From: JBJHBP01 sp050485645
GTDB lineage: Bacteria; Pseudomonadota; Gammaproteobacteria; Steroidobacterales; Rariloculaceae
Direction of reading: 5' to 3'
Length of the DNA: 64,000 nt
Assembly: GCA_050485645.1 (NCBI GenBank)
Contig: JBJHBT010000013.1
Coordinates: 1 to 64,000 of the forward strand
The notes under the pieces are model-generated. The model was not told where the DNA came from. It did no database searches and was given only the letters and a program-made list of their open reading frames with translations. A program made the position numbers and the translations under genes. Below, one piece after another: positions 8,988-16,618 of this stretch; position 1 is the first letter of the stretch, and every line of letters starts with the position of its first letter.

Positions 8988-9013
8988 GGTGAGTTACTCA
9001 CCAAAAGGTGAGT
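8988..9013. promoter_or_regulatory. probable HxlR operator (three half-sites)
   Basis: The heptamer GGTGAGT at 8988-8994 is followed by its inverse ACTCACC at 8996-9002 and again GGTGAGT at 9007-9013. The two possible dyads have spacers of one and four bases. It lies between the HxlR-family regulator gene and azoR, upstream of azoR. Binding by HxlR is inferred from position and symmetry. Confidence 0.6.
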
Positions 9014-9031
9014 GGCGTTACACGGTCGCTT

Positions 9032-9068
9032 AGGGCTCGGTCAGAAATAACTTGGCATTCCGAGCCCT
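9032..9068. terminator. dyad at the end of the HxlR gene, possible terminator or mini-element
   Basis: AGGGCTCGG and CCGAGCCCT form a 9-bp stem around 19 bases, touching the HxlR stop codon. No T-run follows, so intrinsic termination is weakly supported. TA dinucleotides flank the stem region (9030-9031, 9069-9070), so a very short inverted-repeat insertion is an alternative. Confidence 0.3.
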
Positions 9069-9451
9069 TAGAGGTGATTTTTTCGGTATGCCAGATAGGC
9101 CGTGCCCCAGGTCTCCAGGCTGTCCATCACATCCGACAGCGTGGCCCCGAACTCCGACAGCCGGTACTCCACCCGCACCGGCACTTCCGCGTAGGCATTG
9201 CGCTCTACCAGCCCATCGGCCTCCAGTTGCCTGAGCTGGGTGGTCAGCGCTTGGGGTGAAATGCGCGGCAATGCGCTCTGCAATTCGGAATACCGCCGGG
9301 GGCGTTCCTTCAACTGATACAGGATGGATGGCTTCCAGCGTCCCCGCACGATATCCAGCGCCGCCCGCACCGGACAATCGTCCTGCAGAGTGCCGAACTT
9401 CTGCTGATGCTCGGAGAGTTCGTCACGATTCCGCGACAATGGTTGGCTCAT
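9068..9451 (-). CDS. HxlR family transcriptional regulator
   Basis: 127-residue winged-helix regulator. The HxlR signature is complete: CPVRAALDIVRGRWKPSILYQL near residue 26, RRYSELQSALPRISPQALTTQLRQLEADGLV for the recognition helix, and VEYRLSEFGATL for the wing. Cys26 at the start of the domain is the position used as a thiol sensor in electrophile-responsive members such as YodB and HypR, so sensing of quinones or disulfide stress is possible. It lies upstream of azoR on the same strand rather than divergent to it. Confidence 0.85.
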   Translation of the reverse strand: MSQPLSRNRDELSEHQQKFGTLQDDCPVRAALDIVRGRWKPSILYQLKERPRRYSELQSALPRISPQALTTQLRQLEADGLVERNAYAEVPVRVEYRLSEFGATLSDVMDSLETWGTAYLAYRKNHL

Positions 9452-9587
9452 GGCGGACTTCCTGCCATTGCGTCAAGTCGCAACAGGCGTGCTGTGGATT
9501 ACATCGACGATTTTACTGCTCTTGAGGGAAATGAATCAAAACCAGGTGTCTGCCGCCGCGCTCCGCCGGCGCGTCTGAAGATGTCCG

Positions 9588-11096
9588 TCAAGGGTCCCCG
9601 TGCGCTGCGGAGTGATGAGATTCCGCCGACGTCGCGCCGTCCTGTTCGGGGCCGGTGACCAGCAGGTGGCCCATCATGCCCACCTCGGCATGATCCAGAA
9701 TATGGCAGTGGTACATCCACATGCCCGGCCGCTCATCAAAGTGCACGCCCAGTCGAAGCCGGCTTTTCGCGGGTACGTCCACTGTGTCCTTCCACTCCGG
9801 AGCGCGCTCGTCGTCGAGCACCTGAAAGAAGTAGCCATGCAGATGGAAGGGGTGTGCGAAATCCGTGTCGTTGACGATGGTCCAGACGTGGGTCTCGCCG
9901 ATCTGCGCCGTCAACGGGCGTGCATCGTCGTGATGAATATTGTTGAAACCCATGCGTGTGGTGGAGCCTGCCCGCATGATGGTCATGTCTAGCGTATGTT
10001 CCACGGCGTCGCGGGTGTCGAGGGGGGCGATGTCGTCGCGCAGCACCTCGGGGATCGGTTCGGGCCGGACGGGGCGCTCGCGGACTGTGACGATTTCCAG
10101 CAGGTCTTTCGGAATACGGCCCGTCTGCGTGCCCCAGCCTCGATTCACGGGCACCCATCGCATCATGTAGGTGTCGCCCGGCGCGTCGGCGGGCGTGTAA
10201 ACGAGATCGGCACGCTCACCGGGCACGATCAGAAACCGATCCAGCGTTTCGGAGCGTGCGGCGAGGCCGTGATCGCCGCCCAGACGAACGAATGGCGCGC
10301 CCCGAGCCGCGAGGCGGAAGTAGCGTGTTCTGGCTGCGTTGATGACGCGCCATCGTTGCTGCTTGCCGGCTCTTACCCTGAGCGTCGGCCGCACGCGGCC
10401 ATTGACCAGCACGATGCCGCCCTCGCGACCAAAGAGATCGCCGAAACCGCCGCCACCACGCTCGGACTGGAGCTGTCCGTCCTCGAGACTGATGTCTGAC
10501 AGCACCAGGACCAGGTCTTCGCCGAACGTCGCCGGGTCATCCGGATCCTCGACCACGATGGGACCGTAGAGACCGCGTCCCACCTGCGCGGCGGAATTCT
10601 GGTGAGGGTGATACCAGAAGGTACCGGCGTCCTTGAACTCGAACTCGTAGCGGAAGTATTCGCCGGGTTCGATGGCGGCCTGGGTGAAGCCGGGTGCGCC
10701 GTCCATGTCGTTGGGTACGCGTACACCGTGCCAGTGAATGGTCGTGGCCTCGGGTAGCGAATTGGTGAAGTGCACGATGAGCCGGTCACCGACCCTGGCG
10801 CGAATCAATGGCCCTGGCATAGAGCCGTTGTATGTCCACACGGCGGTGGTCGTTCCAGGGAGAATATCGAGCTCTTCGATTCGGGCCTCGAGTTCGATCT
10901 CGATCACGTCGGGATCGGGGTTGATGTCGACAACGATGGCAAGTGCCAGATCGTCGTCCCAGCCTTCGGGTTGATTGACCTCGGATGCGCTCTGAACGGG
11001 ATTGACAGGCCCGCGTGCGAGCCAGACGACAGCCAGCGCGGTGATGGCTGTCACCATCGCTGCAATCGCGGCCGCGCTCTTGTAGTTGTTGGTCAT
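9588..11096 (-). CDS. three-domain multicopper oxidase
   Basis: 502-residue exported or membrane-anchored laccase-like oxidase; an N-terminal hydrophobic segment (about 8-27) is the anchor or signal. All copper motifs are present: HWHG at 121-124, WYHPH at 161-165, HPFHLHG at 415-421 and HCHILDHAEVGM with the type 1 ligands Cys464, His469 and Met474. The enzyme couples one-electron oxidations (Cu(I), phenols, metals) to reduction of O2 in the periplasm. A methionine-rich CueO insert is not evident, and the nitrite reductase NirK pattern is absent. It is divergent from nsrR across an NsrR-type operator, so control by nitric oxide is inferred. Confidence 0.9.
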   Translation of the reverse strand: MTNNYKSAAAIAAMVTAITALAVVWLARGPVNPVQSASEVNQPEGWDDDLALAIVVDINPDPDVIEIELEARIEELDILPGTTTAVWTYNGSMPGPLIRARVGDRLIVHFTNSLPEATTIHWHGVRVPNDMDGAPGFTQAAIEPGEYFRYEFEFKDAGTFWYHPHQNSAAQVGRGLYGPIVVEDPDDPATFGEDLVLVLSDISLEDGQLQSERGGGGFGDLFGREGGIVLVNGRVRPTLRVRAGKQQRWRVINAARTRYFRLAARGAPFVRLGGDHGLAARSETLDRFLIVPGERADLVYTPADAPGDTYMMRWVPVNRGWGTQTGRIPKDLLEIVTVRERPVRPEPIPEVLRDDIAPLDTRDAVEHTLDMTIMRAGSTTRMGFNNIHHDDARPLTAQIGETHVWTIVNDTDFAHPFHLHGYFFQVLDDERAPEWKDTVDVPAKSRLRLGVHFDERPGMWMYHCHILDHAEVGMMGHLLVTGPEQDGATSAESHHSAAHGDP

Positions 11097-11124
11097 GCGC
11101 CGTTCGGTTGTACGATTACCATGA

Positions 11125-11147
11125 AAGATGTACGCTCAATATATCTT
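11125..11147. promoter_or_regulatory. probable NsrR operator between the multicopper oxidase gene and nsrR
   Basis: Two inverted 11-mers, AAGATGTACGC and CAATATATCTT, are separated by one T. The outer AAGAT/ATCTT bases and the 11-1-11 geometry agree with the known NsrR consensus (two AAGATGCATTT-like halves). The site lies 29 bases from the oxidase start and 24 bases from the nsrR start, so it could control both divergent genes. Confidence 0.7.
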
Positions 11148-11170
11148 CCAGACTGATCGAAGTCCACGCA

Positions 11171-11620
11171 GTGCGGCTCACCACCTTCACCGACTACTCG
11201 CTTCGGGTACTGATCTCCGTCGCAGTCCGGGAGAGCGGGAGCGGCGCGCTCAGCACCATTCCCGAGATCGCCGCGCAGTACGGAATCTCGCGCAACCATC
11301 TCATCAAGGTGGTTCATCATCTGAGCCGTTCTGGCTATCTCACCACCGTGCGGGGTAAGGGCGGCGGGTTCCGCCTGGCGCGGCCGGCCTCCGAAATCCG
11401 TATCGGCGACGTGATCCGCGACAGTGAAGCGCAGCTCGGGCTGGTGCCATGCATGGACATCGCAGGCAAGGGCAGCTGTGCTATCGAGCCGGTATGCGTT
11501 TTGCGACGTGCGCTGCGCGAGGCGTTGCGTGCGTTTTTGCAGGTGATGGACGGTTACACGCTGGACGACCTCGTCGTGCCGCGCAGCCGTCTCAGACAAC
11601 TGCTGGCGGTGCCGGCATGA
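11171..11620 (+). CDS. nsrR: Rrf2 family nitric oxide sensor NsrR
   Basis: 149 residues from a GTG at 11171; the longer frame adds sequence that would overlap the operator and lacks family similarity. It begins RLTTFTDYSLRVLI, as NsrR proteins do, followed by the helix-turn-helix (IPEIAAQYGISRNHLIKVV) and GKGGGFRLA. Cysteines 94, 103 and 109 are spaced Cx8Cx5C, the iron-sulfur ligand pattern of NsrR. The cluster reacts with NO and the repressor leaves DNA. The adjacent dyad indicates autoregulation and control of the divergent multicopper oxidase. Confidence 0.88.
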   Translation: MRLTTFTDYSLRVLISVAVRESGSGALSTIPEIAAQYGISRNHLIKVVHHLSRSGYLTTVRGKGGGFRLARPASEIRIGDVIRDSEAQLGLVPCMDIAGKGSCAIEPVCVLRRALREALRAFLQVMDGYTLDDLVVPRSRLRQLLAVPA

Positions 11621-11721
11621 CCTGCGTTATGAACCGTTGATACCTCGGCGAAGTCGCGGCTGCCACGTTTGTGCTATGGATTGCGCCCGCTCGGAGCGGG
11701 TGGCCAGCGTCCAACAGGCGC

Positions 11722-12111
11722 CTACCTGATGCGCTCCAGCCGTCCCTTGCGCCGCACGATATTCCGGTAGTCCCATTGAATGTCGCGAGATTTCGCCAAC
11801 CAGCGTTGGAGGCTTGGCGTGTCGACCTCCGCGGCGGCGGTGTAGCGGGCTTCGGCGGCCTTGAACTTGCCTTCGCTGCTCAGGCCTTCCTCGTCGAAAG
11901 ACTGACCGCTCCAGAACAGCAGCCGCACGCAATGCTTCAGTTTGCTGTATCCGACAATGGGATTGCCGTCCAGAAACCACACGGGATGAGCGTGCCATAT
12001 CCTGTTTTCCGCCTCGGGCAGGCCGCGGTCTATCTCTTTGGCCAGCAGGTCGCAGATCTCGCGGTCTTCCGGCGACTGTGTCGCGTTATATTTTTTTGTA
12101 TCCGGGTTGAT
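11722..12111 (-). pseudogene. DUF1801 protein gene lacking a usable start codon
   Basis: The frame encodes an almost full-length member of a DUF1801 subfamily: INPDTKKYNATQSPEDREI, AENRIWHAHPVWFLDGNPIV, LLFWSGQSFDEEGL and the ending DIQWDYRNIVRRKGRLERIR. Family members start only a few residues before INPDT, but here no ATG, GTG or TTG precedes that point in frame, back to a stop near 12181. The break coincides with the edge of dispersed repeat copy B (about 12122), so the start was probably lost at that junction. Internal GTG 11982 would give only 86 residues. A CTG at 12123 could still serve, so weak expression is not excluded. Confidence 0.6.
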
Positions 12112-12121
12112 GGCGATTCTC

Positions 12122-12308
12122 AGAGCGGCATCATTGAGTCGAAGTGGTGCCGGTGCTTCCGGTGACGATGATACATCGCGTTATCCGTGCATTTCCACGG
12201 AATCGACAGAACCCGGTGCCCGGGTTCTGTCGATTCCGTGGCCGAGAACGTGGCCTGCGACTCTGAAAGCAGGGCAGGTGGCTGGTCATCGTCTCTTCCC
12301 GCGCCGCA
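12122..12308. repeat. dispersed repeat copy B (contiguous)
   Basis: About 187 bases matching the two separated parts at 5570-5615 and 6168-6310. The left end still encodes TGSTGTTSTQ and a stop on the minus strand, the counterpart of the C-terminus of the small secreted protein at 5570-6112, but the rest of that gene is missing and the upstream region follows directly. A short shared ACGAT lies at the junction. It sits between the SnoaL-like gene and the damaged DUF1801 gene. Confidence 0.65.
12195..12241. repeat. perfect 21-bp inverted repeat, 5-base loop
   Basis: The arms 12195-12215 and 12221-12241 are exact reverse complements (starting CCACGGAATCGACAGAACCC) around the loop GTGCC. It lies within repeat copy B. 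Copy A has only a weak version here. There is no T-run, so it is not a standard intrinsic terminator; it would form a strong RNA hairpin or a DNA cruciform. Confidence 0.9.
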
Positions 12309-12704
12309 TCAGTCGGTCAATTTGTGCGGCGCTGAATGGTGCTCGTGCGCGACAAGCCACTTGTTTCCCAGCTTCCTGAGGCAGACCGTCAGGCGGCAGA
12401 CCGGCGTCGTGGATCCTCCGATTCGCAGCAGCGCTGTCGCGAAAGCCACGTCGTTTCCCGCGGTGATCTGCAAGTCGTCGATGACAAAAACATCCCTGCC
12501 TGGTGAGCCGTACCGAAAAAACAACTGCCACGTCTTTCTATACTCGTCGATGCCGATCGACTGCAAGGGTTCGGGTACGTCGAACATCAAAATATCAGCG
12601 GTGTGATTGGCGAGGATGTTCTCCATATCGCCCGCCTGTATCGCCGCTTCCCACGAACGGATAACCGCTCGTATCTCGTTGTCGTCCGCGCTGGGCATGC
12701 TCAA
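12309..12704 (-). CDS. SnoaL/NTF2-like small protein
   Basis: 131 residues with the cone-fold pattern of the SnoaL/DUF4440 group: DDNEIRAVIRSWEAAIQAGD at the start, ILANHTADILMFDVP, the strand YRKTWQLFF and the closing sheet VCRLTVCLRKLGNKWLVAHEHHS. Members include ketosteroid isomerase-like enzymes and many of unknown role, so no reaction is assigned. It follows the VOC gene by 86 bases on the same strand and ends at the edge of repeat copy B. Confidence 0.75.
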   Translation of the reverse strand: MSMPSADDNEIRAVIRSWEAAIQAGDMENILANHTADILMFDVPEPLQSIGIDEYRKTWQLFFRYGSPGRDVFVIDDLQITAGNDVAFATALLRIGGSTTPVCRLTVCLRKLGNKWLVAHEHHSAPHKLTD

Positions 12705-12790
12705 CCTTCCTTTCGATGGTCAGTGCCGGAACTGGCACTCCATGGTCGAAAGAGGGAGGCGGGATTCGACATTCGCGCGGGTGCCTGGCG

Positions 12791-13150
12791 TCATCCATCC
12801 GGATCCGACCAGACGGCATACTCATTGCCATTCGGATCTGTGAAGTGAAAACGACGTCCGCCAGGAAACGAGAAAATTTCCCGAACGATCCGGCCACCCG
12901 CCGACGTGACCCTGTCGAGGCTGTTTTCCAGATCAGTACTGTAAAGGACGACCAGGACACTGCCGTTGCTGGTAGTGGACACTTTGTCTGACTTGAAGAA
13001 CCCGCCATCCAACCCGGCGTTTTCGATGGCGGAGTACTCAGGGCCATAATCAACGAACGACCATCCGAACGCATTACCAAAGAAACGTTTGGTCGCTTCA
13101 AGGTCCCGCGACGGCAGTTCCACATAGTTGATTTTTCCGGTCTCTTTCAT
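12791..13150 (-). CDS. VOC (glyoxalase/bleomycin resistance) family protein
   Basis: 119 residues forming one vicinal-oxygen-chelate unit: INYVELPSRDLEATKRFFGNAFGW, an inner GLDGGFF loop and the closing FHFTDPNGNEYAVWS. Metal ligands of glyoxalase I are only partly recognisable, so the activity is open; small single-unit VOC proteins act as lyases, dioxygenases or drug-binding proteins as dimers. It is the first gene of a likely two-gene unit with the SnoaL-like gene. Confidence 0.82.
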   Translation of the reverse strand: MKETGKINYVELPSRDLEATKRFFGNAFGWSFVDYGPEYSAIENAGLDGGFFKSDKVSTTSNGSVLVVLYSTDLENSLDRVTSAGGRIVREIFSFPGGRRFHFTDPNGNEYAVWSDPDG

Positions 13151-13261
13151 TGCATCCGCCTTGGTGTGTTGTCTCGTTCAAGCGCAGGGCTCAAGTTCTG
13201 CCATGGCAGCCTCGGTCGATGCTGGGAGACGACGTTGGCTGGAGATATCTGGCTGGCCGTC

Positions 13262-13729
13262 TTAGCCCTCTGGTTCAAACAGCAGCGCCCCCGGTCCGCT
13301 GTCGGCTGCAATATCTTCCGGGTTCCTCAACGGGCAGTGTTCCAGAGACAGGCAGCCACAGCCTATGCAGTCGTCGAGTTGATCACGGAGCTGCGTGAGC
13401 AGTTTGATGCGGGCGTTGATCTGTTTCTGCCAGTTCCTCGACAGTCGCTGCCATTCACGAATGCCGGGATTGCGTTGCGCGGGTAGTGCGGCGAATGCGG
13501 CTCTGATCTCTTTCAGCGGCATCCCCAGATGCTGAGCAGCCTTGATGATGGCCACACGTCGTAACACATCGCGCTTGTAGCGGCGTTGACCGGCCGGGTT
13601 GCGCTGACTGCTGATCAGTCCTTCGGCGTCGTAGTAGCGCAGTGCCGAAGCGGCGATGCCGCTGCGTTTGGCAACCTGGCCGATGCTCAGCTCTGCACCG
13701 TGGACCCGGCGATCTTCAGTCGGTTTCAT
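13262..13729 (-). CDS. soxR: redox-sensitive activator SoxR
   Basis: 155-residue MerR-family regulator from ATG 13729. The N-terminal helix-turn-helix (LSIGQVAKRSGIAASALRYYDAEGLI) is followed by the dimer helix and the [2Fe-2S] ligands Cys121, Cys124, Cys126 and Cys132 in CIGCGCLSLEHC, the exact CX2CXCX5C of SoxR. Oxidation of the cluster by superoxide or redox-cycling drugs switches it to an activator that untwists 19-bp-spacer promoters. Such a promoter lies in the divergent spacer in front of the metallo-beta-lactamase-fold gene. Confidence 0.93.
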   Translation of the reverse strand: MKPTEDRRVHGAELSIGQVAKRSGIAASALRYYDAEGLISSQRNPAGQRRYKRDVLRRVAIIKAAQHLGMPLKEIRAAFAALPAQRNPGIREWQRLSRNWQKQINARIKLLTQLRDQLDDCIGCGCLSLEHCPLRNPEDIAADSGPGALLFEPEG

Positions 13730-13792
13730 CCCGGTGCTCCTCGCGATCGGGCAAATGGATAGCGACGATAGAAAAATGCGATGCCGACCGTC

Positions 13793-13823
13793 TTGACTTA
13801 AAGTTAACTTTAACAATTAGCAT
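13793..13823 (+). promoter_or_regulatory. SoxR-type promoter with soxbox
   Basis: TTGACT at 13793-13798 and TAGCAT at 13818-13823 are separated by 19 bases, the overlong spacer typical of MerR/SoxR promoters. Centred between them is the 16-bp perfect palindrome TTAAAGTTAACTTTAA (13798-13813), whose core AAGTTAACTT is that of the SoxR binding site. It points to the gene starting at 13860 and overlaps the region from which soxR is transcribed the other way. Confidence 0.85.
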
Positions 13824-13859
13824 GGACTCCGGCAATCGACACAAATCAAGGTGAACGCG

Positions 13860-14549
13860 ATGAAACAAGTGCAACCGGATGTCTGGGAAACTGCGAGCTT
13901 CAGTCCGTTTCCCGGGTTGAAGACCCACGCCTACCTGCTGACCCGTCCCGACGGCAACGTGCTGTTCTACAACACCGGGCATGTCGGGGAACTGGATGAA
14001 CTGGCCAGACTGGGTGGCGTGGCCTGGCAGTACCTGAGTCATGAAGACGAACTGGGTGCCACACTCAATGACATCGCCGAACGCTTCGGCTCGAAGCTGG
14101 TAGGCCACCGTGCCGAGCAGGCCGTCTGGAGTGCTGTTCGTGCCCCCGATCAGGTCTACGATCGCCGCGAGACGCACCTGGGTAACATCGAGGTGATCCC
14201 CACTCCCGGTCATAGCGCCGGGAGCACCTGCTTCCTGGTGGCTTCACCCACCGGCAAGCGCTACCTGTTCACCGGCGACACGCTGTTTCTGGGAAGCGAT
14301 CACCGCTGGCAAGCGGGATTCATCAATAGCGTGCACGAGGAGAACGATCGCCCCGTGCTGGCCGCCAGCCTGCGTCTGCTGCGCGAGCTGAACCCGGATG
14401 TGGTTTTCGGCAGCGCCTATACCGGCGAAACGGGTTTCGAGGATGTGTCAGATGGCAGCTGGCCGGACAAGGTGGATGAAGCCCTGCTCAGGCTGGGCGC
14501 GGACATCGCCATGCGACGGCGATGGCCTGCTGCTACGCAGCGTGACTGA
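13860..14549 (+). CDS. metallo-beta-lactamase fold hydrolase, SoxR-controlled
   Basis: 229 residues from ATG 13860, preceded by AAGGTG; a GTG nine bases earlier is also possible. The fold is clear from THAYLLTRPDGNVLFYNTG, TPGHSAGSTCFL and GDTLFLGSD, the later metal-ligand blocks. The first block, normally HxHxDH, is instead YLSHEDELG, as in a divergent subfamily with HxDD-like ligands, so metal content and substrate are uncertain. The promoter just upstream has a SoxR box, so expression under redox stress is likely; detoxification of an oxidised thioester or lactone is a guess. Confidence 0.8.
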   Translation: MKQVQPDVWETASFSPFPGLKTHAYLLTRPDGNVLFYNTGHVGELDELARLGGVAWQYLSHEDELGATLNDIAERFGSKLVGHRAEQAVWSAVRAPDQVYDRRETHLGNIEVIPTPGHSAGSTCFLVASPTGKRYLFTGDTLFLGSDHRWQAGFINSVHEENDRPVLAASLRLLRELNPDVVFGSAYTGETGFEDVSDGSWPDKVDEALLRLGADIAMRRRWPAATQRD

Positions 14550-14711
14550 AGTACACGACAATGGCCCAGACCGATGCGGTCAAGGTAATAAAGAAGGTGC
14601 CGGCATGCCTAGCAGACCAGCGTAGAGAATCGTTACGTTTGGCATGTCCGTTCCCGTTAAAGTGTTGCCTGACGAATGCTGCGGACAATCACACTGACGG
14701 CTGGCGGCCTG

Positions 14712-15410
14712 CTAGCCGGCACGCTTGGAGAACCAGGCATGAATCAATCCCGACTGATAGAATTTTACCGGCAATTCGAAGCCGCCGGACCTGATGATGG
14801 AAGCCACCTGCGCAGCAGGGAGGACGGCGACATCGTTCTCGTAGATGGCGCGAATCTGTTCCAGTCCTGAAGCGGGGAGACCTGCCAGCCGCAGCATGTT
14901 CAGCCACATTGTCAGAAGCGCGTCGTACTCACTGGAATTGATATCGGATGCCAGGTCTGAAGTCGCCAGAATCCCGCCGGGCCGAAGCTTTGTGGCAATG
15001 GCTCGGAAGAAGTCGGTGCGGGCGTTCTGTTCCAGAATAAACTGTGATACCAGAAAGCACGTTGCCGCATCGAACGCGCTCTGGTCCGGAAGCGATTCCA
15101 GGTATCCTTCGTGAAAGGTGCATCGAGAAACGTATCCCTCGCTCACCGCCTTCTTTCGGCAGACCTCAAGCATGGCGCCGGAGGGTTCTGCTGCTACGAA
15201 CGTCCATTGAACGTATCGTTTTGCGAGATAACTTATTTCCTCGCCGGTGCCGGCCCCAACGCAAAGGATTCGTGCATCGACGGGCAGTTCGGCGAACACC
15301 GCATCCAGAAGGAAATACAGGGCTTCGCGAATGGGCGCCGTTCGTGCCCATCGCTCGTCATAACCTGAGGCCTGTTGGTCAAAAATGGCTTTGACTTCAT
15401 CACTGCGCAT
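14712..15410 (-). CDS. class I SAM-dependent methyltransferase
   Basis: 232 residues. SAM-binding motif I is ILCVGAGTGEEISYLA near residue 48, the acidic strand end AAEPSGAMLEVC follows, and the loop LRPGGILATSDLAS is motif IV-like. The N-terminus VKAIFDQQASGYDERW is typical of the Methyltransf_25/UbiE-like group. The methyl acceptor cannot be told: small molecules are most common. It is followed downstream by about 160 bases with no recognisable gene. Its start lies 75 bases from the end of the hydrolase gene on the same strand. Confidence 0.8.
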   Translation of the reverse strand: MRSDEVKAIFDQQASGYDERWARTAPIREALYFLLDAVFAELPVDARILCVGAGTGEEISYLAKRYVQWTFVAAEPSGAMLEVCRKKAVSEGYVSRCTFHEGYLESLPDQSAFDAATCFLVSQFILEQNARTDFFRAIATKLRPGGILATSDLASDINSSEYDALLTMWLNMLRLAGLPASGLEQIRAIYENDVAVLPAAQVASIIRSGGFELPVKFYQSGLIHAWFSKRAG

Positions 15411-15485
15411 GATGGATTCCTGTTATTCCGTGTTCCTGCTTTCGCCATCGGAATTCGTCGGCGCCGCTCGTTCAGAGCCGCTCGT

Positions 15486-16547
15486 TCAGCGCCAACGGGT
15501 TGCGAACTTCACCAGCAGAGTAAACTCCCTGGGCTTTTCGTTGTGTACGCCATGTCCGCAATCGATGGTCGCCAGTCTGCATCCGGGGATGAGCTCTGAA
15601 GCCCTGGCGGCGTCCTCTTCGCTCATGGCCGCAAGCAGAACGCCGTCATCATCGTATTGACTCCAGCGGCTATTCCTTGCATGGATCAGGATCGACGGGC
15701 ATTGGATTCCACGCAGGGTTTCGGCCTGATCGAAATGCTCGAACCAGGATCCGTCGTAAAACGTTTCTCCGAAGCGCAGGTCGTAACTGCTGTTGGAAGG
15801 CACCGCCCAGATCTGATTCAGGAAGCGGGGCAGGTAAATTATCCGCAAGGTTCCATCGGGGTGGTTCTTCCTGCGCTTCTTTGCATGTTTGATGACTGAA
15901 TCCCACAGTTTGCCAAACTTCGGTCTCCAGTAGCTGTGCGCCAGATAGTACAGGAGATAGTCGTTTTCATCATCCTGATTGTGGAACTGATGAATGATGC
16001 GGAAGCCGTCGACCCAGGCATAGGTTTTTTCACGCCGCCCTTCTTCTGTCGAAAAGAACGGAGGATCTTCCATGACGATGCCCCGGATGTTTGCAGGCGC
16101 GTTGGCGGCAAGCCAGGCGGCCAGCAGCCCGCCGGAAGAATGGCCAGACACGATCACGCTTTCCCCGATCACGTTTTTGATGAACCAAAGAAAGTCTTCG
16201 CCGATTTTGTCCGCCGCGTACTTCTCCGGATTCCTGGTAGATTTTCCATGACCATGGCAATCAACGGCGAAGACATGGAAGCTCCTGGCGAGCTCGGGCA
16301 GAACCCTGGCATAGTCCTTCCAATCAACTCCCTGCCCGTGGATCAGCAGCAGCGGCGCGCCTGAACGGGGGCCTTCGCCATAGTTGAGAACGGTTCCATC
16401 GTGCAGCGCGACCTGCTTTTCTTCGAACCCGGCCCTGAAAACGCTCTTGCTCAGTCGTTTTTCGTAGGTCTGTTTGCGATACAGAAACGCTCCGGCAATC
16501 AACAGAGTCAGTATTGTGGTATTGATGATAACGAGAGTGACGTTCAT
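15486..16547 (-). CDS. membrane-anchored alpha/beta hydrolase
   Basis: 353 residues. One N-terminal membrane segment (TLVIINTTILTLLIAGAFLY) anchors a hydrolase domain with oxyanion region LLLIHGQGVDWKDY near residue 75, FAVDCHGHGKST, the nucleophile elbow VSGHSSGG near residue 140 and a closing CGHGVHNEKP histidine. The catalytic triad is therefore complete. Substrate unknown; the topology places the domain on either membrane face. It precedes the methyltransferase gene and may share its transcript. Confidence 0.82.
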   Translation of the reverse strand: MNVTLVIINTTILTLLIAGAFLYRKQTYEKRLSKSVFRAGFEEKQVALHDGTVLNYGEGPRSGAPLLLIHGQGVDWKDYARVLPELARSFHVFAVDCHGHGKSTRNPEKYAADKIGEDFLWFIKNVIGESVIVSGHSSGGLLAAWLAANAPANIRGIVMEDPPFFSTEEGRREKTYAWVDGFRIIHQFHNQDDENDYLLYYLAHSYWRPKFGKLWDSVIKHAKKRRKNHPDGTLRIIYLPRFLNQIWAVPSNSSYDLRFGETFYDGSWFEHFDQAETLRGIQCPSILIHARNSRWSQYDDDGVLLAAMSEEDAARASELIPGCRLATIDCGHGVHNEKPREFTLLVKFATRWR

Positions 16548-16618
16548 GCACAGGCTTCACTGAAACGGCAACAGGCGGAAGGCGGAGTCCTTCGCTATCT
16601 TACAGTCAGGAGGTTCTT

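Noticed and set aside
9588..11096. Copper nitrite reductase NirK as the NsrR partner
   Set aside because: The protein has the three-domain laccase motif set and lacks the two-domain NirK pattern and its catalytic Asp/His arrangement.
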